Origin: Promethearchaeota archaeon
Lineage (GTDB): Archaea; Asgardarchaeota; Lokiarchaeia; Sigyniarchaeales; SOKP01
Reading direction: 5' to 3'
Length of the DNA: 64,000 nucleotides
NCBI GenBank assembly: GCA_018238625.1
Contig: JABCSY010000002.1
Coordinates: forward strand, 1 to 64,000
This document shows, piece by piece, positions 53,634 through 62,474 of the stretch. The notes under the pieces were generated by a model that saw nothing but the letters and a program-made list of their open reading frames with translations, made no database searches and was not told the DNA's origin. A program made the translations under genes and the position numbers. How positions within the stretch are numbered: position 1 is the stretch's first letter; the number at the start of each line of letters is the position of its first letter.

Positions 53634-54509
53634 ATGAAGGAAAAGAACTCGCTACCTTTAATAATGATGCATGATGTTGAATATGTTTATTCAAATGGGA
53701 CGGTGGCATTAAAAAAAGTCTCTCTCAACATCAATAAAGGCGAGTTTATAGCAATAATGGGTCAAAACGGAGCGGGAAAAACGACATTAATTCGAACTAT
53801 TAACGGCTTAATCCGCCCTACTAAGGGAGAAATTTTTTTAGAGGGTGAAAATATCGACTCTAAAACTATTGCTACTTTATCTAAAAAAGTAGGAATTATT
53901 TTTCAAAATCCTACACATCAACTATTTTCTAATACGGTTGAGGATGAAATTAAGTTTTCGTTGAAAAATCTTAATTTAGACAAAGAAGAAATTCAGATAA
54001 AAGCAGATAAAGTATTAAAAGAATTTAATCTAGAAAAGTATCGAAATCGATCGCCATTAAGTCTATCTGGCGGAGAATCAAAAAAAATAGCTGTTGCTTC
54101 AATTATATGCCGCGACACCGAAATTTTAGTTTTTGACGAGCCAACATTGGGTCAGGATGCAAAAGAAATTAGATTTTTTGTTAAATTATTACATAACGAA
54201 TTAAAAAGGGGGAAAACAATAATTATAGTAACTCATAGTGTAGAATTTACTATAGAGCACGCCCCAAGGACCGTTTTAATGAGCGGAGGAAGAATTATTG
54301 CTGATGGTCCAACAAAAAATATTCTTACTAATGAATTTTTAGTAGAAAGCTCATCGCTAGTTATGCCACAAATTTATCAACTTAGAATTGAACTTCAAAA
54401 AATTGGAATTGATGTCCCTAAAGAAGTTGTAAAGGAGCAAGAAATGATAAATTTTCTTAACAATTATTTGGAAAATAAGACAACAACTATACCCGAGGGT
54501 CGTCCATAA
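53634..54509 (+). CDS. ecfA2: ECF transporter ATPase (EcfA2-like)
   Basis: 291 residues. Walker A MGQNGAGKTTLIRTINGL, Q-loop FQNPTHQLFS, signature SLSGGESKKIAVASIIC, Walker B EILVFDEPTLGQD and switch TH (VTHSVEF). It differs from EcfA1 in a longer C-terminal domain (about 60 residues after the ATPase core). Together they form the asymmetric ATPase pair of group II ECF transporters. It ends directly at the EcfT start. Confidence 0.92.
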   Translation: MKEKNSLPLIMMHDVEYVYSNGTVALKKVSLNINKGEFIAIMGQNGAGKTTLIRTINGLIRPTKGEIFLEGENIDSKTIATLSKKVGIIFQNPTHQLFSNTVEDEIKFSLKNLNLDKEEIQIKADKVLKEFNLEKYRNRSPLSLSGGESKKIAVASIICRDTEILVFDEPTLGQDAKEIRFFVKLLHNELKRGKTIIIVTHSVEFTIEHAPRTVLMSGGRIIADGPTKNILTNEFLVESSSLVMPQIYQLRIELQKIGIDVPKEVVKEQEMINFLNNYLENKTTTIPEGRP

Positions 54510-55286
54510 ATGTCTTTAGAATTTCTCAGTGCATTCAAATTTTTGAAAAAAGAAACTTTTTTACATAATCTAGATCCAAGAACAAAATTATTGTTAGCGA
54601 TAACCTACACTATTAACGCTTTGTTGTTCCAAGAAATCATCCCTTTATTATTAATTTTAATAACTTTACTGCCAATAATTCTTTTAGGACGCTTATTTAA
54701 ACAATGGTTAAGAAGTATCAAAGGAATGTCCTTTCTCTACATTTTTATCATTGTTTTGAACACCCTATTTATCAAGGACAGGGGTTTATCATTTGCAATA
54801 GCCATGATATTAAGAATCTCCATAATGATTTCAGCATTTTCATTGTTTTTCTTAACTGTCGACCCAAACGATTTGACTCTTTCTTTGATTTCTATGAAGA
54901 TTTCCTATGAATATGCGTTTTCCTTTTCATTAGCTTTTAGATTCGTTCCAACGATTGCAATAGAGGCTCAAAATATTATGGACGCTCAACAAAGTCGAGG
55001 TTATGAAATGCAACAAAAAGGCATTATTAATCAGGTAAAAAATCTATTTCCTCTCTTAGTCCCTCTAATAATAAGCTCTATAAAAAGAGCTTTTAACGTC
55101 GCAGAGGCTCTTGAATCAAGGGCTTTTGGAAGTAAAAAGGAGCGTACTTTTTATTTTACTATTAAATATTCAACCAAAGATTGGATATTTACGATATATT
55201 TGATTTTATTGTCGACTACTCTAATTTTTATTAAGATCCACTTTATTTCAATGCCACTATGGTTTAGATGGAGTTTACCTGTATGA
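54510..55286 (+). CDS. ecfT: ECF transporter transmembrane protein EcfT
   Basis: 258 residues with about six hydrophobic helices. The two EcfT coupling motifs, here read as DAQQSRGYEM and AEALESRAFGS (the A-R-G type helices that contact the ATPases), are both present. It forms the scaffold between the two ATPases and the S component. The last 4 bp overlap the Cgi121 gene. Without an adjacent S protein the substrate is unknown; shared S proteins elsewhere are usual in group II systems. Confidence 0.92.
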   Translation: MSLEFLSAFKFLKKETFLHNLDPRTKLLLAITYTINALLFQEIIPLLLILITLLPIILLGRLFKQWLRSIKGMSFLYIFIIVLNTLFIKDRGLSFAIAMILRISIMISAFSLFFLTVDPNDLTLSLISMKISYEYAFSFSLAFRFVPTIAIEAQNIMDAQQSRGYEMQQKGIINQVKNLFPLLVPLIISSIKRAFNVAEALESRAFGSKKERTFYFTIKYSTKDWIFTIYLILLSTTLIFIKIHFISMPLWFRWSLPV

Positions 55287-55939
55287 TCATAAATTCTTTC
55301 AAAGGTTTAAACGAAAATCTTAAGTATTACGTAGGAATTAATCAAATTGAGGTTGAGCCAGAAGAATTATCTTTAGAAAAGCTATTAAAATTAATTGAAG
55401 TTATACAAAAAAATCATAATGACACTGTATTACAATTTTTCAACGAAAAGTATGTTCTAAATAAAGAACATATATTTCACGCTTGTTATTTCGTTCAAAA
55501 CGCTTTTTTTAATAAAATTAATATTTCAAATAAAAAAAATATTGAACTTTTTTTATATTTGGCAGCTAAAAGGCAAATTAAGTTAGGTCTCGAAGATTTT
55601 GGGATAGATAATTATAATATTAACAATCGTAGAATTAGTTTTTGTGTAATCTCGTCGAAAAACAACGTTAAGCAAATTAATTTGGAAGTAAATGAGTATT
55701 TAGGTTCTAAAGACATGAGTTTAAATTTAGAAGAACCATCTATAGAAAAATACAAAATCGTTAAAAATTATTTTAATTTTTCTAATAAGCAAATTTTAAC
55801 TGTGTTAAAGTCATATGGGATTAAACTAAGTTACATAGAACCGAACGAGAAAAATATCGTTAATCTATTTAGAGCTTTAAACGATTTATTATGTGAAGAG
55901 ATGGCTTTGTTAAGTTTAGAGAAAACAAGATCTGATTAG
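55283..55939 (+). CDS. cgi121: KEOPS subunit Cgi121-like
   Basis: 218 residues from the ATG at 55283, which overlaps the ecfT stop as ATGA (an upstream ATG at 55268 is less likely). The core EHIFHACYFVQNAFFNKINI and NIELFLYLAAKRQIKLGLED is the Cgi121/TPRKB signature, in which the helix carrying RQI binds Bud32. It is longer than most archaeal Cgi121 proteins (about 150), with an N-terminal 65 residues and a charged C-terminal tail. KEOPS Pcc1 lies 4 kb upstream and Sua5 just downstream. Confidence 0.8.
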   Translation: MIINSFKGLNENLKYYVGINQIEVEPEELSLEKLLKLIEVIQKNHNDTVLQFFNEKYVLNKEHIFHACYFVQNAFFNKINISNKKNIELFLYLAAKRQIKLGLEDFGIDNYNINNRRISFCVISSKNNVKQINLEVNEYLGSKDMSLNLEEPSIEKYKIVKNYFNFSNKQILTVLKSYGIKLSYIEPNEKNIVNLFRALNDLLCEEMALLSLEKTRSD

Positions 55940-56466
55940 AGCCTATTAAACTTATTATTAATCCTAACTAAATCGTTTGGGTTTAAAAAAGAAATTCCAG
56001 TAACATTTCCCAGGATTTCTATCCTTATAATTTTGTCTGGATTATCCAAATTAACTTTATTATTAACAATTTTAGCAACCAATTCAATAACAGTGTCTCT
56101 TTCTACCAATTCATTTTTTCTACGTATTAAATCAATCTTAAAAGACTGATCTTCATTAATATAAATGCGATAATATTTATCTACGAATTCTTTGATAGTT
56201 TTTGTATTAGTTTCACAAACATAATCAATTGGGGTAATTTTTAAAACGAACTGAAAAAAATTAGGATCATTTTCTATTATGTTTTTAATTCTAGATATAA
56301 CTTCTTTACGATCAAGATTAGTTACTGCTGTTATCAATCCAGGATACTTTAGCCCTGATATAATAGGGTATTTGTCGCCACACATTAACAGAGTAAACCA
56401 GATTTCTGCTTTTGCGTTTGTCTCGTTATATCTTGAGGTTGAGATCAATAGATTAAAGTTGTTCAA
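55936..56466 (-). CDS. THUMP-domain protein, TAN1-like (tRNA acetylation partner)
   Basis: 176 residues. LLISTSRYNETNAKAEIWFTL at the start and YPGLITAVTNLDRKEVISRI are typical of archaeal TAN1-like proteins. FVLKITPIDYVCET and SFKIDLIRRKNELVERD then match the THUMP core, closing with DNPDKIIRIEILGNVTGIS. TAN1 presents tRNA to the acetyltransferase for ac4C formation; the catalytic Kre33/TmcA protein is not in the window. It abuts sua5 in the same direction (17 bp), so the two tRNA-modification genes are likely co-transcribed. It converges on cgi121, sharing 4 bp. Confidence 0.8.
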   Translation of the reverse strand: MNNFNLLISTSRYNETNAKAEIWFTLLMCGDKYPIISGLKYPGLITAVTNLDRKEVISRIKNIIENDPNFFQFVLKITPIDYVCETNTKTIKEFVDKYYRIYINEDQSFKIDLIRRKNELVERDTVIELVAKIVNNKVNLDNPDKIIRIEILGNVTGISFLNPNDLVRINNKFNRL

Positions 56467-56482
56467 ATTTTACTCCTTATTT

Positions 56483-57151
56483 TTAATCTTCCTTTATTTC
56501 TAAAATGCTTTCGATATCTTCTTCTTCTATCAACCCAATTCGCAGTAATTTTAACTTTTCTGAGCTACAATCAACGATTGTCGTAGGAACTTTCGATTGT
56601 GATTTTCCTCCATCGATTATTAAATCAATAGGTGTTAAGAATTTTTTCGCAACTTCGCTTCCACTAATAGATGCTGTCTCTCCAGAATAGTTTGCTGAAG
56701 TCCCAATTATCCCACCAAAGCATCCTTTTAATTTCAGTTTTTTTAAGATATGTAAAACGATCTCGTTTTCAGGAATACGGATACCAATAGTATTCTGAAA
56801 AGCAGTAACTTCTGGAGGAATGATATTTGGTTCTTTTTTTTTTAAAATTAAGGTTAGTTGACCAGGCCAAAAGTGATCTGCTAGCTTTCTACCTAAAATG
56901 TTAAACTCAGCTATTTTAGAAGCTTCCTCAACATCAGCTACTAACAATAACAATCCTTTAGATCGTTCTCGAAATTTTATTTCGTAAATTTTTTCAATAG
57001 CATTAAGATTTGTTGGATCACATCCAAGCCCATAGACAGAATTGGTAGGAAAAGCGATAACTTTTCCTTCTATTATGTTTTCCACTACAATATCTAGAAA
57101 ATATTCAATTTCTTCTATTTTTTTTCCCGCTAATTTAATTAAAAAACCCAT
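56483..57151 (-). CDS. sua5: L-threonylcarbamoyladenylate synthase (Sua5/TsaC)
   Basis: 222 residues of the YrdC/Sua5 fold without the extra Sua5 C-terminal domain. Motifs: GKVIAFPTNSVYGLGCDPTN (ATP/threonine site), IYEIKFRERSKGLLLLVAD, the KxR region, FWPGQLTLILKKKE and IGTSANYSGE. It makes threonylcarbamoyl-AMP, which KEOPS transfers to A37 of tRNA. Pcc1 and Cgi121 occur within 6 kb, giving three t6A genes together. The C-terminal 20 residues are strongly acidic. Confidence 0.92.
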   Translation of the reverse strand: MGFLIKLAGKKIEEIEYFLDIVVENIIEGKVIAFPTNSVYGLGCDPTNLNAIEKIYEIKFRERSKGLLLLVADVEEASKIAEFNILGRKLADHFWPGQLTLILKKKEPNIIPPEVTAFQNTIGIRIPENEIVLHILKKLKLKGCFGGIIGTSANYSGETASISGSEVAKKFLTPIDLIIDGGKSQSKVPTTIVDCSSEKLKLLRIGLIEEEDIESILEIKED

Positions 57152-57215
57152 AATATTCGGTTAAAATGTAAATGTAAATTAATAATAGAAAATGAAGATA
57201 GTAATAATTTAAAGA

Positions 57216-58157
57216 TTATTTTTGGTAATTATCTTGACAACTTAACTCAGCAGCAATTCGTTCCCAATTACGATCGAGGCGTTCTTGTAGTTCAATTAAA
57301 TCCTTTTCTGAAAGTTTTGAGAATCTTTTTTGATTCGAAAGATAGTCGATCAATGGCGTCCTCTTAGATGGGTCTAATAGTGGTTGGCTCTTTTTTGAAA
57401 GTTTCATTATACCATTTTCAATCTCATATAATATCCAAGAACCCGTTTTAACGGCCAAGCGCGCTAGTTCAATTGTACTTTCGGATTGATACCCCCATCC
57501 CGGTGGACATGGTGCTAGAATGTGAATGTATCTACATCCCTTAATTGATTTTGCTTTCTTAAATTTATCGTAAAGATCAAGCGGTTCACTAACACTACAT
57601 GTGGCAACATATGGAATCTCGTGAGCTGCCATTATAGCTGGAAGATTTTTCTTGTACCTTTCTTTTCCCAATGTTGTTGTCGTTGTAACAGCCCCGTGAG
57701 GCGTGCTTGATGATCTCTGGATGCCCGTATTCATGTAGGCCTCGTTATCGTAACAGCAATAAATAAAATCAGAATTTCTTTCAGCAGCTCCACTTAGACC
57801 TTGAATACCAATGTCCGTCGTACCTCCATCTCCAGCAAAAACTAGAGTTGTCATTTCCCCCCATACTTTACCTGGAAATCGATAATTCTTTGCTTTGAAT
57901 GCGGCAGACATCCCAGTTGCTGCCGCTGCTGCCGCTGCAAATGCCATGTTTGTAAAGGGAAAGTTTGGTGCAGCTTTAGGCCATAATCCTACTACTACAT
58001 TTAAACAACTAGCTGGCGTTACTAACGCTGTTTTAGGTCCTAACGCTTTCATTGCCCATCGTAGGGCAATTTCGAGACCACAACCAGCACAACAAGAATT
58101 GCCTGGAAGAAAAAACTCTTCTTGGCAAGATTCTAATGCTTCTTTTAATTTTACCAT
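57216..58157 (-). CDS. porB: 2-ketoacid:ferredoxin oxidoreductase subunit beta (pyruvate type)
   Basis: 313 residues. The [4Fe-4S] motif CAGCGLEIALRW near the N terminus and the thiamine-diphosphate site FAGDGGTTDIGIQGLSGAAE with YCCYDNEAYMNTGIQRS match PorB. HILAPCPPGWGY is conserved in pyruvate-specific enzymes. It is the last gene of the porGDAB operon. The enzyme reversibly turns pyruvate and CoA into acetyl-CoA, CO2 and reduced ferredoxin, a potential electron partner of the Hdr complex at 3-15 kb. Confidence 0.93.
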   Translation of the reverse strand: MVKLKEALESCQEEFFLPGNSCCAGCGLEIALRWAMKALGPKTALVTPASCLNVVVGLWPKAAPNFPFTNMAFAAAAAAATGMSAAFKAKNYRFPGKVWGEMTTLVFAGDGGTTDIGIQGLSGAAERNSDFIYCCYDNEAYMNTGIQRSSSTPHGAVTTTTTLGKERYKKNLPAIMAAHEIPYVATCSVSEPLDLYDKFKKAKSIKGCRYIHILAPCPPGWGYQSESTIELARLAVKTGSWILYEIENGIMKLSKKSQPLLDPSKRTPLIDYLSNQKRFSKLSEKDLIELQERLDRNWERIAAELSCQDNYQK

Positions 58158-58160
58158 TAC

Positions 58161-59417
58161 CTATTTCACCTCTAATAGCCCATCCCAATAAGTGCCATAA
58201 AGCATATCTTTTGGGAGCTCTCCGGTTTCGTTTAGTTTTATTAGCATTTTTAATTGATTTTTTTGTTGTTCTAAAGTAACTTCTCTTCCGCCTAAACCGT
58301 TTATCATTGGCAATATTCTAGCGGTACCCTTAACATCGTGTAAAGCTGTTTTTACCTCAGAGCTCACAGGTCCTCCCGTTGGGCTTCCAAACGCCGTTGC
58401 TCTATCAACTACTCCAAGAAGTGGGACTTTTTTAGCAATTTCAATAATATCTTCAACTGGAAAAGGTCTTAAATACCTTAATTTAACCATACCAACTTTA
58501 TACCCTTCTTCTCTCAAATCATCAACTGCTTGTTCCATTTGTAGAGCTAAGTCCCCATAAATTACCATTCCTACGTCTGCTCCATCCATTTTATATTCTT
58601 GAATTAAACCGTTTCCGTAATTTCTACCAAAGGCCTTTTCAAAATCTTTTGCTACACTCTTGATTTTCTCTTTAGCTCTAATCATGGCATCGTGGATCTT
58701 CATTCTGAATTCGTAATAGAATCCCGATGGCATAATGAGATTTCCAAACATTAGAGGCCTTTCCGGATCGATCCACATATGAGGCCATCCCTTTTCATCT
58801 GGCAAAGGTGGTAAAAATGAATCAACTAGATCTTGATCTTCAATTATTACAGGTTTAGACGTGTGAGATAATATAAATCCTCCATAAGCGACGAACTTAG
58901 GCAATAAAACCTCGTAATCTTCGCATATCTTATAGGACATTAATACTTCGTCGTAAATTTCTTGATGAGTCGCACAAAACGCAGTCATCCATCCAGTGTC
59001 CCGACAACTAATAACATCTGTAAAATCAGCCCATATATTCCATGGTGGAGCTGCCCCCCTTGATGCAATGGTGGTGACAATTGGCAATCTGGACCCACTA
59101 GCCCAATGAAGCATTTCAAACATGTAGAAAAGACCTTGTCCTGCCGTTGCTGTAAAAGTTCGAGTTCCAGCCATACTTGCTGTAATTACTGAAGCCATTA
59201 CAGAATGTTCAGACTCCACTTTTATATACTGAGTTCCTGGCATTAAACCATTATCGACAAATTCAGAAAGCTTTTCTACTACAGTTGTTTGAGGTGTAAT
59301 TGGATAAGCGCTTATTACTTGAACCCTAGCAGATTTAGCAGCATAAGCAGCAGAGATGTTTCCTTTTAATACTATGGTTTCTTTTTCTTGAATAAAATCA
59401 TTTGTGGCTTCAACCAT
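58161..59417 (-). CDS. porA: 2-ketoacid:ferredoxin oxidoreductase subunit alpha (pyruvate type)
   Basis: 418 residues. [21 protein letters not shown] and [15 protein letters not shown] are the family start, [17 protein letters not shown] and [15 protein letters not shown] follow, and the core ends with a transketolase-like domain ([17 protein letters not shown]). The alpha chain carries the domain that binds the pyrophosphate side of thiamine diphosphate and the CoA-facing region. Its start overlaps the delta gene by 8 bp and it ends 3 bp before beta, so the operon is tightly coupled. Confidence 0.93.
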   Translation of the reverse strand: MVEATNDFIQEKETIVLKGNISAAYAAKSARVQVISAYPITPQTTVVEKLSEFVDNGLMPGTQYIKVESEHSVMASVITASMAGTRTFTATAGQGLFYMFEMLHWASGSRLPIVTTIASRGAAPPWNIWADFTDVISCRDTGWMTAFCATHQEIYDEVLMSYKICEDYEVLLPKFVAYGGFILSHTSKPVIIEDQDLVDSFLPPLPDEKGWPHMWIDPERPLMFGNLIMPSGFYYEFRMKIHDAMIRAKEKIKSVAKDFEKAFGRNYGNGLIQEYKMDGADVGMVIYGDLALQMEQAVDDLREEGYKVGMVKLRYLRPFPVEDIIEIAKKVPLLGVVDRATAFGSPTGGPVSSEVKTALHDVKGTARILPMINGLGGREVTLEQQKNQLKMLIKLNETGELPKDMLYGTYWDGLLEVK

Positions 59418-59760
59418 CTTTTATATCACTCTCTCTAATCATTTCAATATTTTTAGTAGGACATTCTTTTGCGCAGATTCCACATCCTTTACAATACAAT
59501 AAATCAATTTCAAAATGCCCATCTTCTTTCTTTTCAATAACGCCTTCGGGACAGTACATCCAACAAAATCCGCATTTATTACAATTTTCTTGATCTATTA
59601 TCGGTCTAAACGTTCTCCAATCTCCAGTTGTTCCCATATTTCCTTCAATTGGTAGGGAAATAGGAATTGGAGATAATTCTTTCCAATTTTTATATTCTTG
59701 AACTTTGGGACGTTCTTCTTTAGATTTATTAATCTTTTTCCATTTTTCAGATTCAGACAT
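59410..59760 (-). CDS. porD: 2-ketoacid:ferredoxin oxidoreductase subunit delta (ferredoxin)
   Basis: 116 residues. Two [4Fe-4S] motifs, [15 protein letters not shown] and [16 protein letters not shown], in the spacing of PorD. The N-terminal 40 residues ([29 protein letters not shown]) are the standard wrap-around segment. It passes electrons from the beta-chain cluster to ferredoxin. The ATG is 2 bp from the PorG stop. Confidence 0.94.
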   Translation of the reverse strand: MSESEKWKKINKSKEERPKVQEYKNWKELSPIPISLPIEGNMGTTGDWRTFRPIIDQENCNKCGFCWMYCPEGVIEKKEDGHFEIDLLYCKGCGICAKECPTKNIEMIRESDIKDG

Positions 59761-59762
59761 AT

Positions 59763-60338
59763 TTATACCTCCCTTACAGACTCATAAGCGTCTTTTGCCA
59801 CAGTCATGTTTTTCTCTAACCTATTTTCTCCAAATTCTTTTTTAAGAACTTTTTCCATAATCTTAAGATCGTAAAACCCCGTAATTTTACCAAAAGCCCC
59901 TAACATAGGTATATTTAGAATTGGTCCACTAGAATGCATGAATCCTCTATTGATGCAAATCCCTGTTGCATCTATTAGATAGATCTTTAGGTTTTTTGGA
60001 AATAAACTTAAATCGATCGGTTTAGCGCTATTAATTAAAAGTGTGACTCCTTCCTTAATCGTTTCTTTCACTCTTGGAATATCTAACAATGAAGTATCAA
60101 AAACCATGATGTAATCGGGATTGACTACACTGTCGTAAGTCTTTATAGGTTTATTCCTTGAGAACTTAGTGAATGCTTGAATTGGAGCACCTCTTCGTTC
60201 AGCACCTATAATTGGGATCGCAATAGCATCTTTAAAGCCTTTTTCAAAGGTTAATTGTGCTAATAACTGACTAGCAGTAATAGCCGTCTGACCACCCCTA
60301 CCATGGTAGGTTACTTCTACAATTTCATTATCTGTCAA
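59763..60338 (-). CDS. porG: 2-ketoacid:ferredoxin oxidoreductase subunit gamma
   Basis: 191 residues. [20 protein letters not shown] and [17 protein letters not shown] identify the gamma chain. The centre ([12 protein letters not shown]) and [13 protein letters not shown] are family blocks. First gene of the operon on the minus strand; its start MTDNEIVEV is followed by the conserved opening strand. The 272 bp to the ZPR1 gene on the other strand is AT-rich and holds the divergent promoters. Confidence 0.93.
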   Translation of the reverse strand: MTDNEIVEVTYHGRGGQTAITASQLLAQLTFEKGFKDAIAIPIIGAERRGAPIQAFTKFSRNKPIKTYDSVVNPDYIMVFDTSLLDIPRVKETIKEGVTLLINSAKPIDLSLFPKNLKIYLIDATGICINRGFMHSSGPILNIPMLGAFGKITGFYDLKIMEKVLKKEFGENRLEKNMTVAKDAYESVREV

Positions 60339-60610
60339 ATCTTTTTCACTTATTCGTTATAGAAAATTATAAACATTAAATTTGTACTAATACGGTTATT
60401 CTAGTGATTTTCACATAAAATTATTGGTGTACTATTAATTATTTCCAATACATTAAAAATTTCTGGAAAAAATTTATAAGTAAGCTGTTTAATAAGCAAT
60501 AGACCACTATAAAGAATAAAATACCCAAAAAAATTCTCACTTAATTGAATCAAAGAAGTTTTAGAATTTTTACATCAATTACAATAATTTAACTATATAT
60601 AAGTGAAATT

Positions 60611-61180
60611 ATGTCAGAGAGAGCTGAAAAAACCGAAATTAATTATTCTTTTAAATGTCCAATTTGTAGCGAAGGAAAAATTGAAATCAGTAAGGTGACA
60701 TATGATGTACCAGACGGAGATAAAATTTTAATTATTAAATTTGAATGTAACTTATGTAATTATTCTAACAATGATATAATCCCTTTAACAACTAATTTTA
60801 CGCCAGGTATTATGAAGTTAAAGGTTACAAGTGAAGACGACCTAAAATCTAAAATATATCGTTCCCCCGTAGGGGCATTAGAAATTCCAGAATTAGAATT
60901 AATTGTTAACCCGGGTCCTAGAGCTGATTTTTATTATACCAATGTAGAGGGTATTTTATTTCGATTTGAAAACGCAGTTTCAATATATCGGAAAAATCTC
61001 GAAGATGATGACGCTCAAATAAAAGAAATTGATAAAATTTTAAAAGACTTGGGAAAGGCATTAAAGGGAGAATTTAAGTTCACACTGATTATAACTGATA
61101 CAGGAGGGGGAAGTTATATTATTCCTAACGATAAATCAAAATATTCATTCGAAAAATTTGAGCCGAAAGAATTAAATTAA
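60611..61180 (+). CDS. ZPR1-family zinc-finger protein
   Basis: 189 residues with one ZPR1 unit. The zinc finger is CPICSEGKIEISKVTYDVPD...FECNLCNYSNNDI (C-x2-C, C-x2-C). The beta-rich A/B domain follows, with TPGIMKLKVTSEDDLKSKIY and SPVGALEIPELELIVNPGPR, then FRFENAVSIYRKNLE and a closing strand LIITDTGGGSYIIPND. Archaeal ZPR1 proteins have a single unit where eukaryotes have two; the eukaryotic protein binds elongation factor eEF1A as a folding factor. Its role in archaea is not established. Confidence 0.92.
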   Translation: MSERAEKTEINYSFKCPICSEGKIEISKVTYDVPDGDKILIIKFECNLCNYSNNDIIPLTTNFTPGIMKLKVTSEDDLKSKIYRSPVGALEIPELELIVNPGPRADFYYTNVEGILFRFENAVSIYRKNLEDDDAQIKEIDKILKDLGKALKGEFKFTLIITDTGGGSYIIPNDKSKYSFEKFEPKELN

Positions 61181-61248
61181 AGGAAATCATCATTATTTTT
61201 TTATAAATATTAATGAAAAAAATAGAATTATTAAAAATGTGAAATCAA

Positions 61249-61596
61249 ATGGTAATTAAAAAAGTTGGAATCCTTACGGGAGGTGGCGATTGCCCGGGTT
61301 TAAACTCCGTTATATATGGAATAATGTTGAAAGCTTATGATGCGGGCATAGAGTGTGTTGGAATCCTTAAAGGATGGAAGGGCCTTATGGAAAATCTTAC
61401 AATCCCTCTTAAGATTGCAGAACACGATGACTTGCATACTATTGGCGGGACTATATTATATACGAGTAGAACTAATCCCTTTAAAGGAGCAGAATCTAAA
61501 GAAAAAGTAGCAAAAGATCTGGTAACTAAATTTGAAGATTTAGGAATAGATGCGCTTATCGCTATCGGTGGAGATTTAAAACGGTTTACATTTTAA
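61249..61596 (+). CDS. pfkA: 6-phosphofructokinase (PfkA fold), N-terminal part before an interrupting insertion
   Basis: 115 residues up to a TAA at 61594. GILTGGGDCPGLNSVIYGIM is the nucleotide/phosphate-binding start of PfkA-type enzymes, followed by GWKGLMENL and a TIGGTILYTSRTNPF loop. The reading reaches IDALIAIGGD and then diverges, so the product would end just inside the catalytic GGD(G/D)T motif. The same frame resumes 30 bp later with DTLSVADAM. The rest of the enzyme is encoded at 61606-62427. By itself this fragment would be inactive. Whether the transcript is spliced, bypassed or dead is open. Confidence 0.8.
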   Translation: MVIKKVGILTGGGDCPGLNSVIYGIMLKAYDAGIECVGILKGWKGLMENLTIPLKIAEHDDLHTIGGTILYTSRTNPFKGAESKEKVAKDLVTKFEDLGIDALIAIGGDLKRFTF

Positions 61597-61605
61597 ACCT
61601 AAAAC
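61576..61605 (+). other. 30-bp stop-containing insertion in the phosphofructokinase active-site motif
   Basis: The bases between GGTGGAGAT and GATACTTTAAGC (TTA at 61576 to AAC at 61605) interrupt the motif GG-D-[ ]-D-T-L. Removing them, or an equal 30-bp shift left by one or two bases, gives GGDDTLSVADAM in one unbroken frame. The piece contains TAA at 61594 and 61600, a perfect 6-bp stem GGTTTA/TAAACC with loop CATTT, and TAAAACG repeats at both sides. Exon-like flanks can also pair: TATCG/CGATA and CGCTTA/TAAGCG. It does not form a strict bulge-helix-bulge. Confidence 0.75.
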
Positions 61606-61629
61606 GATACTTTAAGCGTTGCGGATGCT

Positions 61630-62427
61630 ATGTGCAAATACTCAAAAGCGAACGTAGTTGGCTGCCCAAAAACGATAGACAACGATTTGGCTGGAACACA
61701 TTACACGTTTGGCTTCTGGAGCGCTGTACAGCTAGCCTCCAACGCGATGGATAACTTAACGACAACCGCGCGTTCCCATCAGAGAGTGTTTGTGGTAGAA
61801 ATTATGGGAAGAGACGCAGGATTTCTTACAATGTATAGTGGAATTTCTGCTGGTGCCGATATAATATTAATTCCTGAATCACCATTTAGTTTAGAGAAGG
61901 ATATTATTGACGTGCTTAAAAAAAGAGTCAATGCAGGATACAAATACCACATAATTGCTACCTCAGAAGGAGCTTATCCAAATTCAGAATCGTTGGAAAA
62001 GGATTTTAAAACAATATCGAAAGAAACGATTGATAAATTACCTAAAGATACATATGGAAACCCTTTGCTTGTAAAATTGAATATATCCAAAATAATTGTT
62101 GACGAACTCAACTTAAGAGAAGATTTAAAAAAGGAATTTCAGAATAATGGGGTGGATTTTGAGTGTAGAAGCGTAGTTCTGGGCCACACAATGCGAGCAG
62201 GGACGCCTAATTCGTTCGATAGAATCTTAGGATTGAGATTTGGGTTAGCAGCTATGAATCTTGTTTTGAAATCTAAATTTGGGAACATGGTTTCGCTTCA
62301 AGGAAATAAAATTGAAACTATACCACTTTCAGAAGGGGTAAAAAAGAAATACATTACCTCGGATAGCGATAAAATGGAATTACGAGACCTATTAGTGAAA
62401 ATTAGATATTTATCGAAACAAAAATAA
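61630..62427 (+). CDS. pfkA: 6-phosphofructokinase (PfkA fold), C-terminal part after the insertion
   Basis: 265 residues from the first ATG; family similarity already begins at GATACTTTAAGC (61606, DTLSVADAM). Catalytic GCPKTIDNDLAGT and TTARSHQRVFVVEIMGRDAG are intact, and VVLGHTMRAGTPNSFDRI matches the GHxxRGGxP substrate loop. In-frame with the upstream part. If joined, the enzyme would be about 380 residues; a Gly-Gly-Asp-Asp motif is typical of PPi-dependent kinases, whereas ATP-dependent ones have GGDG. It phosphorylates fructose 6-phosphate in glycolysis. It is not obviously decayed: no other stop or frameshift occurs. Confidence 0.85.
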   Translation: MCKYSKANVVGCPKTIDNDLAGTHYTFGFWSAVQLASNAMDNLTTTARSHQRVFVVEIMGRDAGFLTMYSGISAGADIILIPESPFSLEKDIIDVLKKRVNAGYKYHIIATSEGAYPNSESLEKDFKTISKETIDKLPKDTYGNPLLVKLNISKIIVDELNLREDLKKEFQNNGVDFECRSVVLGHTMRAGTPNSFDRILGLRFGLAAMNLVLKSKFGNMVSLQGNKIETIPLSEGVKKKYITSDSDKMELRDLLVKIRYLSKQK

Positions 62428-62474
62428 TTCCACTGTTTTTTTAATTGTATTGTATTAAAAAAAAGAAATATAGA

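Noticed and set aside
61573-61611. T4 gene 60-like translational bypass between identical GAT codons
   Set aside because: Take-off and landing GAT codons match, but the product would be GGDTL, one residue short of the conserved motif; kept only as a weak option.
61564-61612. Strict bulge-helix-bulge intron in phosphofructokinase
   Set aside because: For each of the three cut positions that restore GGDDT, the required 4-bp central helix does not pair. A different mechanism or a dead gene remains possible.
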